Assembly (NCBI GenBank): GCA_029204045.2
Contig: CM055064.1
Location: forward strand, 4,222,692 to 4,286,691
Source: Tillandsia leiboldiana
Lineage: Eukaryota > Streptophyta > Magnoliopsida > Poales > Bromeliaceae
DNA: 64,000 bases
Reading direction: 5' to 3'
Position numbers and translations under genes: made by a program. The notes beneath the pieces were generated by a model. That model ran no database searches. It was not told the origin of the DNA and saw only the letters and a program-made list of their open reading frames with translations. Of the stretch, positions 1-12,546 are shown in pieces; position 1 is the first letter of the stretch; each line of letters begins with the position of its first letter.

Positions 1-372
1 GGCCTCCGGGCCATCATCCCTACAAAGGAAGAAAACATAGAAACCCCCGGCGACGGTCGCGGCCGCCATCAACCACACAATCACCGCCACCGGCCACACA
101 ACCAGCCCTGCCACTCTATTTGAGAACATGGCCGTCAGCAGCGTGGCGAGGAGCCACACCGCGGACTTCAGCCGCTCCCTTTGAGGAGAGTACGGGGCAG
201 CTCTTTCGAACTGCCTCATACACCAGAACAGAAGTAGAAGATCCAAATAAGATACCACAACGAATACCGCCGTTCCGCGGTCTCCATCGGACCGATACAC
301 GGCGGTGACCGAGTTGTACGTCAAGAAGATAAAGCCGAGGAGGATGAACCAGAAATAGCCATCAAGGTCCAT
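1..372 (-). CDS. Small four-helix plant membrane protein, 3'-truncated by window edge
   Basis: An open frame starts at an ATG whose first base is at 372 and runs 124 codons on the minus strand to the window edge without a stop. The product begins MDLDGYFWF and has four hydrophobic segments at about residues 5-25, 35-52, 70-84 and 88-117, separated by short charged loops (YRSDGDRG; RQFERAAPYSPQRERLK). It ends in a charged tail just as the window stops, so only a few residues may be missing. The pattern resembles a family of small plant membrane proteins of unknown function; DUF6490 is my recollection and was not checked. It appears to be a single exon. The upstream side (373 onward) is AT-rich with no obvious TATA box. 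Cellular membrane and role are unknown. Confidence 0.7.
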   Translation of the reverse strand, partial: MDLDGYFWFILLGFIFLTYNSVTAVYRSDGDRGTAVFVVVSYLDLLLLFWCMRQFERAAPYSPQRERLKSAVWLLATLLTAMFSNRVAGLVVWPVAVIVWLMAAATVAGGFYVFFLCRDDGPEA

Positions 373-1042
373 TTGATTTACCCGACTAGCGATGAACACG
401 CGCTTCGCATACTCCGAGTAAAAATGTTCTTGTTTGAGACTGAAATTAAGATTAAACACTATTTAGACAACAACTTAGTTAACAACAAAATCAAAATATA
501 ATATAATAAAATATAATTAAATAAAATGATATTGAATGCGACTGATTAATAAACGCCAATAGAAGGCAACAGCTAAAATGAAATGGATCGATTTTTTCTG
601 AGTGAATCACATGCCCTATAGCTATGAACGTTCATTCAAACAATAAATAATTGGATTTTTAGTTATCTCACTATAGATTCAACAATTCTGTCCGAATTAA
701 TTAATTAATATATATATATATATAAACACTAATTGGATGATTCGATTTTCGAATTCGGCAAGAATTAGTTGGATTCGAACTCGGACTACGAAAGCTAAAA
801 AGATGTGGAATGGATCGAAGGGCCCATCATCAATATTCTTTTTTTTTTTTTTGGTTGAACTTAAATCACTAATGTCCTCCTTCATCAATCCTTATCAACA
901 CGCGAGATCATTCTTAGCTTGTAGTTCTCGATATTCTTCAGTTGAGTAAATTGCAGGAGAGGCTATAGCTTTCACCTTCAGCCACCAAAATGAGTGCTCC
1001 CTTTGGAATTGCGTGAAAATTACATAATGTGCGGAGAGAAAG
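373..1042. other. Intergenic, upstream of the membrane-protein gene
   Basis: AT-rich DNA with a short (TA)n run near 709-723 and a T tract at 839-852. Short overlapping frames at 697-949 occur on both strands, have no domain features and look like chance. No gene is supported. Confidence 0.5.
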
Positions 1043-1580
1043 TGTAACACCCCAATAGTTCTATATCGGATGAAAAAAAAAATTTAGATATATGAGATCA
1101 TATACGTTAGTAATATACTGGGCTTAAGTATTATCGGCTGTGATTTGGGCCCAACGAATTATTATTGTTAACGGATCGAATTGTCACAAATAGTATCAGA
1201 GACGAATACCAACCGGAAGTGTGAGAGTTATGCGGAGCAAAATACTACACCATGTGTTTAATAGGAGCCACCTCATGAGTCTGATCTGGTTTGGACCCGC
1301 CTGGTAATTCTGATCTACATTTTGGATAGGTGGTTTAGGCCCAACGAATTATTATTAGTAGCGAAAACCCCACGAGGATGTCAAGGTCAACGGGGAGAGT
1401 TTGTAAGGTGGTTTGGACCCAATGAGTTATTATTGCTTGCGGGTACTCGACGAGAACGTCAGAATCAATGAGGGGAGTTTGTAAACCATACACGCTGGTA
1501 ATAATAATTGGACTTAAATATTTTAGGTCGGTGGTTTAGGCCCAACGAATTATTATTACTAGCGAGTCTGATCGTCACAA
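1043..1580 (+). mobile_element. Decayed TRIM-type retrotransposon, same family as the copy at 37726-38197
   Basis: It starts TGTAACACCCCAATAG and contains a primer-site-like AGTATCAGAGACG near 1190, as in the intact copy at 37726. Three LTR-like blocks sharing the phrase CCCAACGAATTATTATT recur near 1150, 1340 and 1540, with a fourth, more diverged version near 1420. Purine-rich GGGGAG-type tracts precede two of them. The arrangement suggests an old element with tandem or recombined LTRs. No coding capacity is seen. Confidence 0.6.
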
Positions 1581-1876
1581 AAAGTATGAAGAAAAAATAA
1601 TTTATTCTGTATATTGTAATGAGTCAATTACAATATACTTTCTGCGGTTCTATCGAAAAACACAGAAGTATATTTTTATATATTTTTACTCTAATTTTAT
1701 TTTATTTAATAACGTTAGATAGACATCAATAACACACTGGTTTGAATTTGGCACCATTTTTAGTTTTTCTATAGTCTTACTTTCTTATCAATTATTGAGA
1801 CTCTAACCTATAAGAAGAAGTTGAGTACTTTGACGGTAATCTAATGGATGAAATAGATGATGTATTACTTTATTAT

Positions 1877-1912
<36 letters not shown>

Positions 1913-2027
1913 CAAGACTAATGACACGTAATTAATCTCTAAACATGCACCCTTAAATAAAAACTTATAAACATGCATCATTAAATAGAAACTTTTTTTT
2001 TAAAAAGCAACATTTATTTCTCTTGGG

Positions 2028-2070
<43 letters not shown>

Positions 2071-3429
2071 GCACATTGTCATTCCATGAAAAGATGAGTT
2101 CGAAATTCAAAACAAATTATTCAATAAAAAGGCACTGCTTGCTCGGATATAAGGAGGAAAATAAACCGCATAAGATTAAAACTGCTGTTTCACTTTTCTA
2201 ATTCTTTAATTAATTTAATATTTTAACTAATCTAATTATTTTATTAATTAATTATTAATTTATTAAATATTAACAGGTTGATTTATTAATTTATTAAATT
2301 ATTTGTGATGAATTAAATTATTAATTAACCGTATATATTGTTAATTATTTTATTTAATTAATATTTAGAATTATCTAGCAGTATTAATAATTAATTAGTT
2401 AATTAAATAAATTAGATTACTATTTAATTAATATTTTTATATTGATTAATTAGATAAAATATTATTATTTTAAAGGTATAATTATTCTTATTATTCCTAT
2501 ATAATAAAGATTCTTCACTCACACAAGCAAAGGACCACAATATTTTAATTCCTTTTAATTTTAGTATTTCAAAGTTTTCTTAGTTTTAATAGCTTAGGCG
2601 GATGCATATTTACAAAACTCTATAGAGTTTTTATTATGTGATTTTGGTCTGAATAAAATACGAAATTATGTAACTATAAAAGAATTTCACAGTTTTATTT
2701 TTAAACTCGTTGTATACATATGAATATATGATACAATTTCACAGAATTTCTAGCAAATAAAATTTAAAAATTTTAAACTATAAATTCTAAAAGTTTAATT
2801 TTAAATTTTAAATTTTAAATTTTAAATTAAAAATTAAAAATTAAAAATTTAATATTTGATAATTTGAAATTTAAAATTTGTAGTTTGAAATTTAAAAAAT
2901 GAAATTTAAATTTAAATTTAAATTTGAAATTCAAAATTCAAAATTTAATATTTAAAATTTAAAATTTAAAATAAAATTTGAAATTTGAAAATTTAAAAAA
3001 TTAAAATTTGATATTTAATTTGAAATTTGAAATTTAAATTTTAAAATTTAAAATTTAAATCTAAAATATAAAATTAAAATTTTAAATTTTAAAATTTAAA
3101 ATTTAAAGTTAAAGGTTAATTTTTTTAAAAAAAAAATATTTAAAATTTAAAATTTTAATTTTTAAATATATATTTAAACGTTAAATCATAAAAATAAAAA
3201 ATTTAATATTTAAAATTAAATCATAAAAATTTTCTATTAAAATTCAAAATTTGATGGAGAGTAGGATGGAGGTCCAAAATATTGAAATTTTTGTCCTGAT
3301 TGAATTATTATTTTACTTTATTTTTTAAGATATATATAGCTTTACTCCAAATATTTGTGTTTTTTTTTTTTTTTTTTTCAAACACCTTATAGAACAAAAT
3401 TTCTACAAGCATTGTAGGGTATCCAAGAG
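1581..3429. repeat. AT-rich low-complexity DNA with long A tracts
   Basis: Contains uninterrupted A tracts near 1879-1907 and 2029-2067. From about 2160 to 3340 it is built almost entirely from shuffled AAATTT, TTTAAA and TAATTA words, in places near-tandem. No gene or recognisable element is seen. Confidence 0.7.
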
Positions 3430-4653
3430 GACTTTTGGCTTGGCTTGGCTGAGCTATAAAAGAGAATTAGTTGTATGAAGGATAAGTATAAATTTTAGAA
3501 CAAGCTGAAATTAATGTAAATTGTAAATTTGTGTTTGGTTGAATTTTAGGTTAGTATTAGGTATAAAAAAAAATAGTATTTGAAAATAATTGAAGAATAA
3601 GAGGAATAGAAAATTAATTTTTGTGTTAAAAGATTAAAATATTTTTTTCTTTTTAGTTTTTATTTTCAAAATTAAAATTTCAAAATTTATTTAAATTTTA
3701 ATATTTATTAATTTTAATTTTTATAAAAAATTTAAATGGGAGCAAAAAAAAAAGTTAATTTTTAAATTTTAAATCGAAGTAAAAATTTTAATTTTTAAAT
3801 TTATATAAATTATAAAAAATATATAAAAAAATTGTATAAATTTTAAAATTAATTTTTTTTTACAAAAAAAAATAAAATAAAATTTTTATATTTATTAAAA
3901 TATAAAATTAAAAAAAATTAAAATTTATAAAATAAAAAATTTAAAATTTAAATATCTTTTAAAATTTAAAAATTCTAATTTAAAAAAATAAAAAAAAATA
4001 ATAAAATCAAAAAAGCATATATATATATATAAAAAAAAAGAAAAAAAAAGAAAAAAAAAAAAAAAAAGGACAGAGTGCCCCTTGGGAAGGGGCACTCTGT
4101 TCCGGCCTGTTTGGGGGAACCGAAATCCCTCCCTAATACCGGGTTGTCCCGGTTTTTACCGAGACAACCCGGTAAGGGGGAATAGGTATACCCGCCTATC
4201 TCCCCCATTCCAGTTTTGTTTTGGCTCCGTTTGGGTACAAGAACTAGGGGGATAAGGGGGATATTCCTCTTTGTACCCAAATAATAAAAAGCTGTTTGGA
4301 ACAGCTGTTCCACCTAATTCCGAGATTAGGGAAAAATAACTGTTCCTGGAACAACTGAGTTGTTCCACCTCCAATTTTTTTTTTAAAAAAATTAATTAAT
4401 TTTATTTTAAATTATAAGTTATTTAAATTTATAAAATTTAAAATTTATTTTATTATTTTATAAAAATTTAATTTTCTCTATTCTTTTTATTCCTCTTTAA
4501 TTTATCAAACACAATTTTCTTTATACCCGGTATAACGTTTATATCCACCCAAACATAAATTAACATTATTTACTGCTAATACCATAATTTATACATATTC
4601 CCGGTATAACTAAATTTTTTTTATACCCGATCGAAACGCAGCCCTTTGTACCC
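3430..4653. mobile_element. Degenerate Harbinger/Tourist-like element with a GC-rich hairpin core
   Basis: The right end (4480-4653) closely resembles the right end of the large Harbinger element (29640-29837): AAACACAATTTTCTT, ACCCGGTAT, then CGAAACGCAGCCC. The left part (about 3430-3610) holds inverted counterparts such as GAATAAGAGGAATAGAAAA and TTTGTGTTTGGTTG. Between them lie AT-rich filler and a GC-rich segment (4070-4375) made of hairpins. The left border is uncertain and no target duplication was identified. Confidence 0.45.
4071..4178. repeat. Two consecutive perfect or near-perfect hairpins
   Basis: CAGAGTGCCCCTT is followed after three bases by its exact inverse complement (4071-4099). 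A second stem, CCGGGTTGTC(C)CGGT around a TTTT loop, follows at 4139-4173. They sit inside the Harbinger-like fragment and recall the hairpin ladders at 17456 and 21470. Confidence 0.75.
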
Positions 4654-4823
4654 AAACCAAACGCCATCTTGTAGAATTGTTCTAATCTCGTAACTAGTTG
4701 TTCCATTTTCAAATAATATATATTAATTAAAATAAATTTAATTTTTTATTTCGTAATAATAAATTTAAAATATTAATAAATTAAACTGAATGAGCATGAG
4801 TAAAATTACAAACTATAACAAAT

Positions 4824-4828
<5 letters not shown>

Positions 4829-4896
<68 letters not shown>
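4829..4896. repeat. (TA)n microsatellite
   Basis: About 34 uninterrupted TA units in AT-rich intergenic DNA. 4654-5120 otherwise holds no gene. Confidence 0.95.
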
Positions 4897-4899
<3 letters not shown>

Positions 4900-5127
4900 T
4901 TAACGATTAAAAAATAATAATAATAAATCTGAAGATTAGATAATGCATTCTCTCAAAAAAAAATTAAATAAATAAATTTAGCGACAAAAAAATATATCTA
5001 ATAATAAAAATAATAATAGATTTTACGTGTGACTAAATCCTTAGTAAGTGCAATCTAAATTAGCTAAATGCATAAAAAATAAAAAAAAAAAATACAAAGA
5101 AAAAAAGAAAGAAGAAAAGGGGGGTGA

Positions 5128-5272
5128 GCACAAGTTGTAGAACTCACAAACAGAGATCAACTACACGGATGACGCCACCAACGTCGGAGCGCACAAATCC
5201 GGAGCCTCTCACATCCTCTTATTCGCCTACGCTGAAATTAAAGGAGGCACCGCTCGGTGTATTGATGCTTAA
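5128..5272 (+). pseudogene. Possible coding relic, frame-shifted
   Basis: An island of balanced composition in AT-rich DNA. One frame reads AQVVELTNRDQLH (5128-5166). After a one-base offset a second reads DDATNVGAHKSG onward to a stop at 5272 (34 residues). The frames join smoothly if one base is ignored, as expected of a decayed exon. I do not recognise the protein, and chance is possible. Confidence 0.2.
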
Positions 5273-5327
5273 ATCAGCTAATTCTTATAATAAAAATGAG
5301 AAAGAGAAAGAAGAGAGTGCGTGTATA

Positions 5328-5328
<1 letters not shown>

Positions 5329-5400
<72 letters not shown>
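5329..5400. repeat. (TA)n microsatellite
   Basis: About 36 TA units ending in a short CACACG run. The tyrosine/isoleucine repeat frame across it is an artefact of the microsatellite. Confidence 0.95.
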
Positions 5401-5405
<5 letters not shown>

Positions 5406-6880
5406 GTGACTTTGGCGGTGCGGTTAGGTTAGTCAATAAAAATAATAAGGTTAAATTATAGAATTTTTTTTTTTTTTTTGTAATATTTTATTTTTTCATT
5501 TTATTCTTTTGTCTTTTAAAAGTCTATATTTTATTCTTTTGTAATTACTGAATTATCTTTAGGGGACAACGGCGTTAACAGAGGAACTAAATTGATGAAA
5601 ATGTCTTTATCTTATATTAGAGGAAAAAAATAATGGAGGAAAGATAAATAATTTAGACTTATTTTTCGTCATTTTTGAAGAGTATTTTGAATATATCCAA
5701 TAATATTTTTAAAAAAACTGACGGCTCACTCACGGAATCGTGACGACAGGAATAAATACATATTTTGATAATTACGAGGGAGCAAAATATAGATTTTTAA
5801 AAGACAGGAAAGCAAAATGAAAAGGTAAAATATTACAGAAAGATTTTCTATAATTTAGTCATATAATAAATCTGCTTATTATCTGATGCATGATTTAATT
5901 TATAAAAAATAAAATAATTTTTTAACATATCAATACGGACCTCTCCTCCTTGCGATGACTTATCCTCGCGGTGACTTAGATCGAAAGACTTAAGTAGTGG
6001 GACGAGTCCACCATGAGACAGATGAGACCGTTGTTCGGTGAACATGACCTTCCAGAGACTTTTTTTTTTTTTTTCTTTTTTTTTCTTTTTTTTTTTTTTA
6101 CCGTCATGTTTCACTGTATTGCGTAGTTTATTTTTTTTATTTTTGAATAAATTGAATATTGTGTTAATTTTTTAAAAAAATAAAAATTTTGTTGAGAAGT
6201 ATTAAATGGAAAAAAAATTATGGAATTAATAATTGATCGTACTTTCAGAAGTCCTGCGTAGCAAATGGGTGACACGTGGCATCTTCGTGTAAATATATCA
6301 TACAAATGAAATATTAATTTTAATCTTACAAATATATTTTTTAAAAAATTTTAATAATTAAAAAATATATTTGTGATTAAATATAATATTTAAAAAAATA
6401 GAAAGATAATTTTATCTTACTCACTAATCAAGATTAATTATATTTTTCTAATATATCGATATGAAAAATATATATGAAAAATTATAATTTTTGAAAGAAT
6501 AAATATAAAAAATTAAATTTTACAGAAATAAATTTATTTTTTTATATATTTATAAAAAATTATATAAAATTAACCCTGCATATTATATTAATATTAAAGG
6601 TATGAAAGAAATTCGAGTTAGTTGATGCGCTATTAATTTTGAAAATATTTTAAATTTTGAATGTTGGCGCGCTCTTAATTTTGAAAACATTTTAGATTTT
6701 GAGTGTCCCGGGTGCGTTGGCCACGGTTCAAAAGAAAAAAATATATATTGGGTTAAAAAAAAAATTTATTTGTACATTAATTTTTAATTATATATTTTAT
6801 ATTTTATTCATATCTAACGAGTGTAGTGTCACTCTTACTAATTATATGATTATAATTAATAAAAATATCTTATTTATTGA
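5401..6880. other. AT-rich intergenic DNA, no gene seen
   Basis: Includes a T-rich tract at 6060-6099 and scattered runs of A and T. The short minus-strand frames at 5848-6305 encode low-complexity lysine- or phenylalanine-rich strings and are not supported as genes. Confidence 0.5.
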
Positions 6881-7021
6881 GGTAGCGTTTGGATGTGGCT
6901 TAAACCTGGTTTAGTTATACCAGGTATAGGTATAAAGTAAGGGATAAACCTGGTTTAAACCTAAAATGTGTTTGGGTATAAAGGGGGATATCCCCTCTTT
7001 ATACCCTTCCCAAACAGTGCC
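6881..7021. mobile_element. Tourist-like MITE
   Basis: A 141-bp element with ends GGTAGCGTTTGG and, inverted, GGCACTGTTTGG, flanked on both sides by TGA. This fits a slightly decayed 3-bp PIF/Harbinger-type duplication. The interior repeats AACCTGGTTTA and has inverted GGGGATATCCCC. It shares the GTTTGG end signature with the big element at 21454-29837, a plausible source of transposase. Confidence 0.65.
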
Positions 7022-7975
<954 letters not shown>

Positions 7976-8153
7976 TTTTAATAAAAATATAAAATAATTA
8001 ATATAACTAATAATAAAATAATAATTTTTTGGTAAAGAAAATAGCATTCCTCTTATTAAGGCAAATCTAATTATACATCCCAAAACAAATTTACATTCTT
8101 AAATGGGTGCATTATTGATGGTATACGTGTACAATTAATATTGCTCAAGCAAA

Positions 8154-8156
<3 letters not shown>

Positions 8157-8228
<72 letters not shown>
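8157..8228. repeat. (TA)n microsatellite
   Basis: About 36 TA units. The minus-strand frame crossing it (8071-8352) is an artefact. 8229-8799 is AT-rich with a short duplicated segment near 8700-8780 (GAGGGCRCGATAAAG twice) and no gene. Confidence 0.9.
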
Positions 8229-8229
<1 letters not shown>

Positions 8230-8799
8230 AATATTATTGAATAATTTGTTCTTATCGTGACTTACGTTCCGTAGTCTTTGGGCGTGAATCTCGATTTCGC
8301 CAAACCTAACAATTGACTCAAGGTGAGGCCACCTCCGGAAATTACGCCGCAAATATTTTATTTAGAGTTATATTATTCTCGTTTATAATATTTATTCGAT
8401 TGATTCAAAAAAATATACCGATTTTATATTTTTATAAAAATAAATTATTATTTTAAATTTTATAGTTTCGATTCAAAATTTTAAAATGTGGCTAAAATAT
8501 TTTTATTTTTATTTTTATATATTTACGTCGTCGTAATATTTCACTCTTTTATCTCGATCACATCTCTGCCGACGTCAGTTCAAATTTAATGTAAATTACA
8601 GAAGTGAGCTACCATGTAATAGAGTGCATAGCCGTGGATGGTGATGATTACGAGAGTACCAAAAAATTTAAGAACGACGGGACGGAAGAACTCTTTCAGC
8701 AAGCGCAAGAGGGCACGATAAAGAAAAAAAAAAATATAGAGGGCGCGGAAGAGGGCACGATAAAGAAAAAAAAAATATAGAGGATACAAATAAAAATAA

Positions 8800-9118
8800 A
8801 GAATAAAAAATATTATTTATTTTTTTTAAAAAAAATCATTATATATCATCGCTACTATAGAAAATATCAATTATCGAAGAAAAAAAAAGATAAAGTTGTA
8901 TTATTTAGATGAAATTATATTTTTTCAAAAGAACGATGTACTGTTGAGACGAAAATTACACTTTTTGAAATAAAAATTATACTATTTGAGACACAACTTG
9001 CGCTCAAACCTGCCGCGCGAGAGCTCCAACGCGAGAGCCATGGCGTCATCATCTTCGATGGTCTACTCCCCCACCACCGAGCCCGACTCCCTTGGCCTGG
9101 AGCCCGCATGAATCAATA
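8800..9118 (-). repeat. Inverted partial copy of an unclassified dispersed repeat
   Basis: Carries a degenerate roughly 20-bp minisatellite (8892-9000, reading like AAAATTATACTATTTGA) next to a GC-richer block. On the other strand it matches the order of parts at 15990-16850 and 20400-21420. A 23-codon frame starting ATGGCGTCATCATCTTCG at 9040 ends at 9111; it has no recognisable domain. Confidence 0.45.
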
Positions 9119-9194
9119 ATTAAAGTGTCGTGACACGGAGGCGTGCCGATGATTGTCTAGTATGGTACGACATAAGTACAGTTCCGTGTTGCAC

Positions 9195-10307
9195 ATGTAG
9201 CACGCTTGTGTATCGATAGATACGCATGATCTTCTAATGAAACGCTTTGATATGATATTTTTAATCTTTTTTTTTTTTTTTGCTCCCAATAAGTTTTTAT
9301 AACACTATTTTAAAAAAATTATTTAATAATTATGAATATTAGTTATATATAGTTTACTATACTCACCAATTAATATAGTGGTCAGTTTTTTATATTTAAA
9401 AACAACTATATTTCATAGAGAATAAAAATTTAAATATAATAATAAAATTCACAAGTATAATAATTATTTAAATTTATATCTTTACAGAAAAATAACTGTC
9501 ACGCCCCTGTGTCGAACTGTGACCTGGGCTCGCCAACAAATCCGCCACCCATATGAAAAATCTCGCCTAGGCGAAGCGTCTAACTTGCAAAATATAGTAC
9601 TATATATAGCTATACAAATATCAGAGCGGGAATAAAATACTGTAAAATAAAATCCAATCACTGTACATCACGAAATAAAGAACAATATCCATCTTCTCAA
9701 ATATAAATAATCATCATACAATATCCTCAATACAGCATCTCTCAACTCCAAATGTAGCACGCTTGTGTATCGATAGATACGCATGATCTTCTAATGAAAC
9801 GCTTTGATATGATATTTTTAATCTTTTTTTTTTTTTGCTCCCAATAAGTTTTTATAACACTATTTTAAAAAAATTATTTAATAATTATGAATATTAGTTA
9901 TATATAGTTTACTATACTCACCAATTAATATAGTGGTCAGTTTTTTATATTTAAAAACAACTATATTTCATAGAGAATAAAAATTTAAATATAATAATAA
10001 AATCCACAAGTATAATAATTATTTAAATTTATATCTTTACAGAAAAATAACTGTCACGCCCCTGTGTCGAACTGTGACCTGGGCTCGCCAACAAATCCGC
10101 CACCCATATGAAAAATCTCGCCTAGGCGAAGCGTCTAACTTGCAAAATATAGTACTATATATAGCTATACAAATATCAGAGCGGGAATAAAATACTGTAA
10201 AATAAAATCTAATCACTGTACATCACGAAATAAAGAACAATATCCATCTTCTCAAATATAAATAATCATCATACAATATCCTCAATACAGCATCTCTCAA
10301 CTCCAAA
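9195..10307. repeat. Tandem duplication of about 557 bp across an LTR border
   Basis: 9195-9751 and 9752-10307 are near-identical direct copies. They differ by a T-tract length and about two substitutions. Each carries the outer flank plus the last roughly 255 bp of the solo LTR (TGTCACGCCCC occurs at 9497 and 10052). The duplication therefore happened after the LTR inserted, and recently. Confidence 0.85.
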
Positions 10308-11030
10308 AAGGGAGGTAAACTAAAACTATAGTACATCAGTCTCTCAAAATACAAAAGATCCATCTCAAAGTAAATAATAATGATCCAGTTGACAGAACTA
10401 GGAATCTCCAATCAGGGGATACAGCTACACTCCTCGGGCGGTAAGGATCTAGCTCGTGACTCCCTCGCCTCGAACCACGACCGAAAGATCAGCAACTCTC
10501 GCAGAAAACTCTGCAAAACATGAGGAAGAAAAGAGAGAAACAACAATGGGAGTGAGAACCACCAGTAAACCAGTAGCCTCCCCCTGTGGGTAAAGTCTCA
10601 AACTCCGACGAACCCACTAAGTCTACCAGAGGCAAGGAAAAAGGAAAAGTGGTAAGGTAAATAAACAGTTGAAACTGGAAAACCACCACTAGTATGCCTC
10701 CAAATACAGTACCGAAAGGAATGACTGTATATATGCATCAGAAAACAGTATCTATTCAAATAAACCCAATCTAGCCACCAGTAAAAACCGGTACTGCCTG
10801 CTGCAGCCCTCATTATCGGGCAAGTAAAGCCGCGCCGATGTGATAGCAAAAACTCAATAACTGTCTGACCCCAACGCTCCGGAGGGAAACTCGAGGGAAA
10901 CTACCCACACGAGGAAAGTAACCATGTCACAAGTATCGTAAAAGCAGGACTGGATCACTACTATGTTCAAATGGAACAAATCCCTCCACTAAAGAAACCC
11001 CGATCCCCAATCTGATGCAAAGATAAACAT

Positions 11031-11222
11031 CCGGTCAACCACCCGACGTCCGCGGTCGCCGCAATACCCCACAATCCACAATCAAGCCCAACAACCGATA
11101 CCCGGTCAACCGCCCAATATCCGCGGTGGCCGCAATACCCCACAATCCACAATCTGGTGAAATAATCAATATCCAGTCAACCGCCTACTGTCCGCGGTTG
11201 CCGCAATCCCCCACAAATCCAT
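11031..11222 (-). repeat. Three about 71-bp tandem repeats within the solo LTR
   Basis: Units begin at about 11031, 11102 and 11173. Each contains GGTCAACC or AGTCAACC, TCCGCGGT, GCCGCAAT and CCCACAATCC or a close variant. Confidence 0.8.
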
Positions 11223-12546
11223 CATCAAGTACACCCTGTCCCCGACCCCAAGGTCTCGGCTACACTATCCCAAACCCATGCTCGAACTTGAGCAACATGA
11301 ACTAAAAGTCTATATGAGAAGGAGAAAGGAAACAATCATGATTTTTCCTAAGTCAAGTCCCAATATGATAGTGTAGCAATAAATAGTGGCCTAGCTAGCT
11401 GTCCATACAAGCATGCAAATGTCCTCATGAAAATTAAAAGAGAGTGTATCAAATAGTAGCTCCACATGTGTGTTAAATAATAGCCCCGCATAGATATAAC
11501 CATCATGCTAAAATCACTAGCCAACTACACATGTCTATAATCCATGGTCCATAATAAATCATCCAAGTGGTACCCGCACATAGATATGTCATCTTGTCCC
11601 AACAAATAATCTACTTTCATAAAAGTCTATGTGCTAACATGGCATGCTAATTTGACATCACAATAATCTTTTCACAATCATGTTCTCGCATTTAATATTT
11701 CCCCCATAATATTCCCAACATGATATATCCACAAGATTAGTCTCACATGATAGGCTCACATTTATTTTGATTTAAGCATGGATGTCAAGGGGTGATCAAT
11801 CAATAAGTCCAAAATGGGGATTTCTCTAATAAACTTAGTGAGCAAGTCAAAAATTGAGGTATGCAACAACCACCCACCTCGAAATGCGCAATCCACAGCT
11901 GCAAAAGTCTCTTCGCTGTCCAACATTCTTTTCCTCGCAAAACACCTAAAAACTGCGAACCACTGCACAAGAGTCACATTCGGCATAAAAGCAAATCCCC
12001 AAAAACAGCCCTTTGCTGTTTTGCAAAACAGTACGGAAAAACAGGGATTTTCATCTCTGCGCAGTCCTCCAAAAAAATCCAAAAAAATCACAGTTGTGAT
12101 CCTCGCGACGAGTAGATGCAAATCGAGTACTTATACGGCCTGTTCCGATGCCCGTAGGCCGAGATATAAATCAATCAAGCCCGCGCTATCCATAAAGTCA
12201 CCACAGAAAAATAGGGTCAAAAGGTGCCTCGGGAATCGTGCCAAAACCCAAAACAGAGTGAAGAGATCAACACAAAAATCGAAGGCCTACCCTTAGGAAC
12301 ATGCTGCCACAAGAATCATCCAAAAATTCCTTCGGGGTAGCTCAGGGGAGCTCTCGGACTAAACTGTGACGGAAAAACCCACTGAAAGAGGAACGTCGCA
12401 GTGTGCCGAATCGCAGATATCGCCGATGTCGCGGTCTCCAAAAATCTCTAAATCCCTGGAAGTGGTGGAGCACAAGTGGGAGAAGCCTTTGTGAAAACCC
12501 CAGCTCGGAAATCCCAGAAAAAACCCAAGAAGAAGAAGATGGAAGT

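Noticed and set aside
5124..5432. Open frames with long Tyr/Ile repeats (also at 8071-8352, 52961-53146, 53200-53464, 53543-53815)
   Set aside because: They are translations of (TA)n microsatellites with no start context or domain.
11814..12296. 160-codon and overlapping frames on both strands, 11762-12296
   Set aside because: They lie inside the solo LTR and have no motifs. Frames occur on both strands with equal length, as expected by chance.
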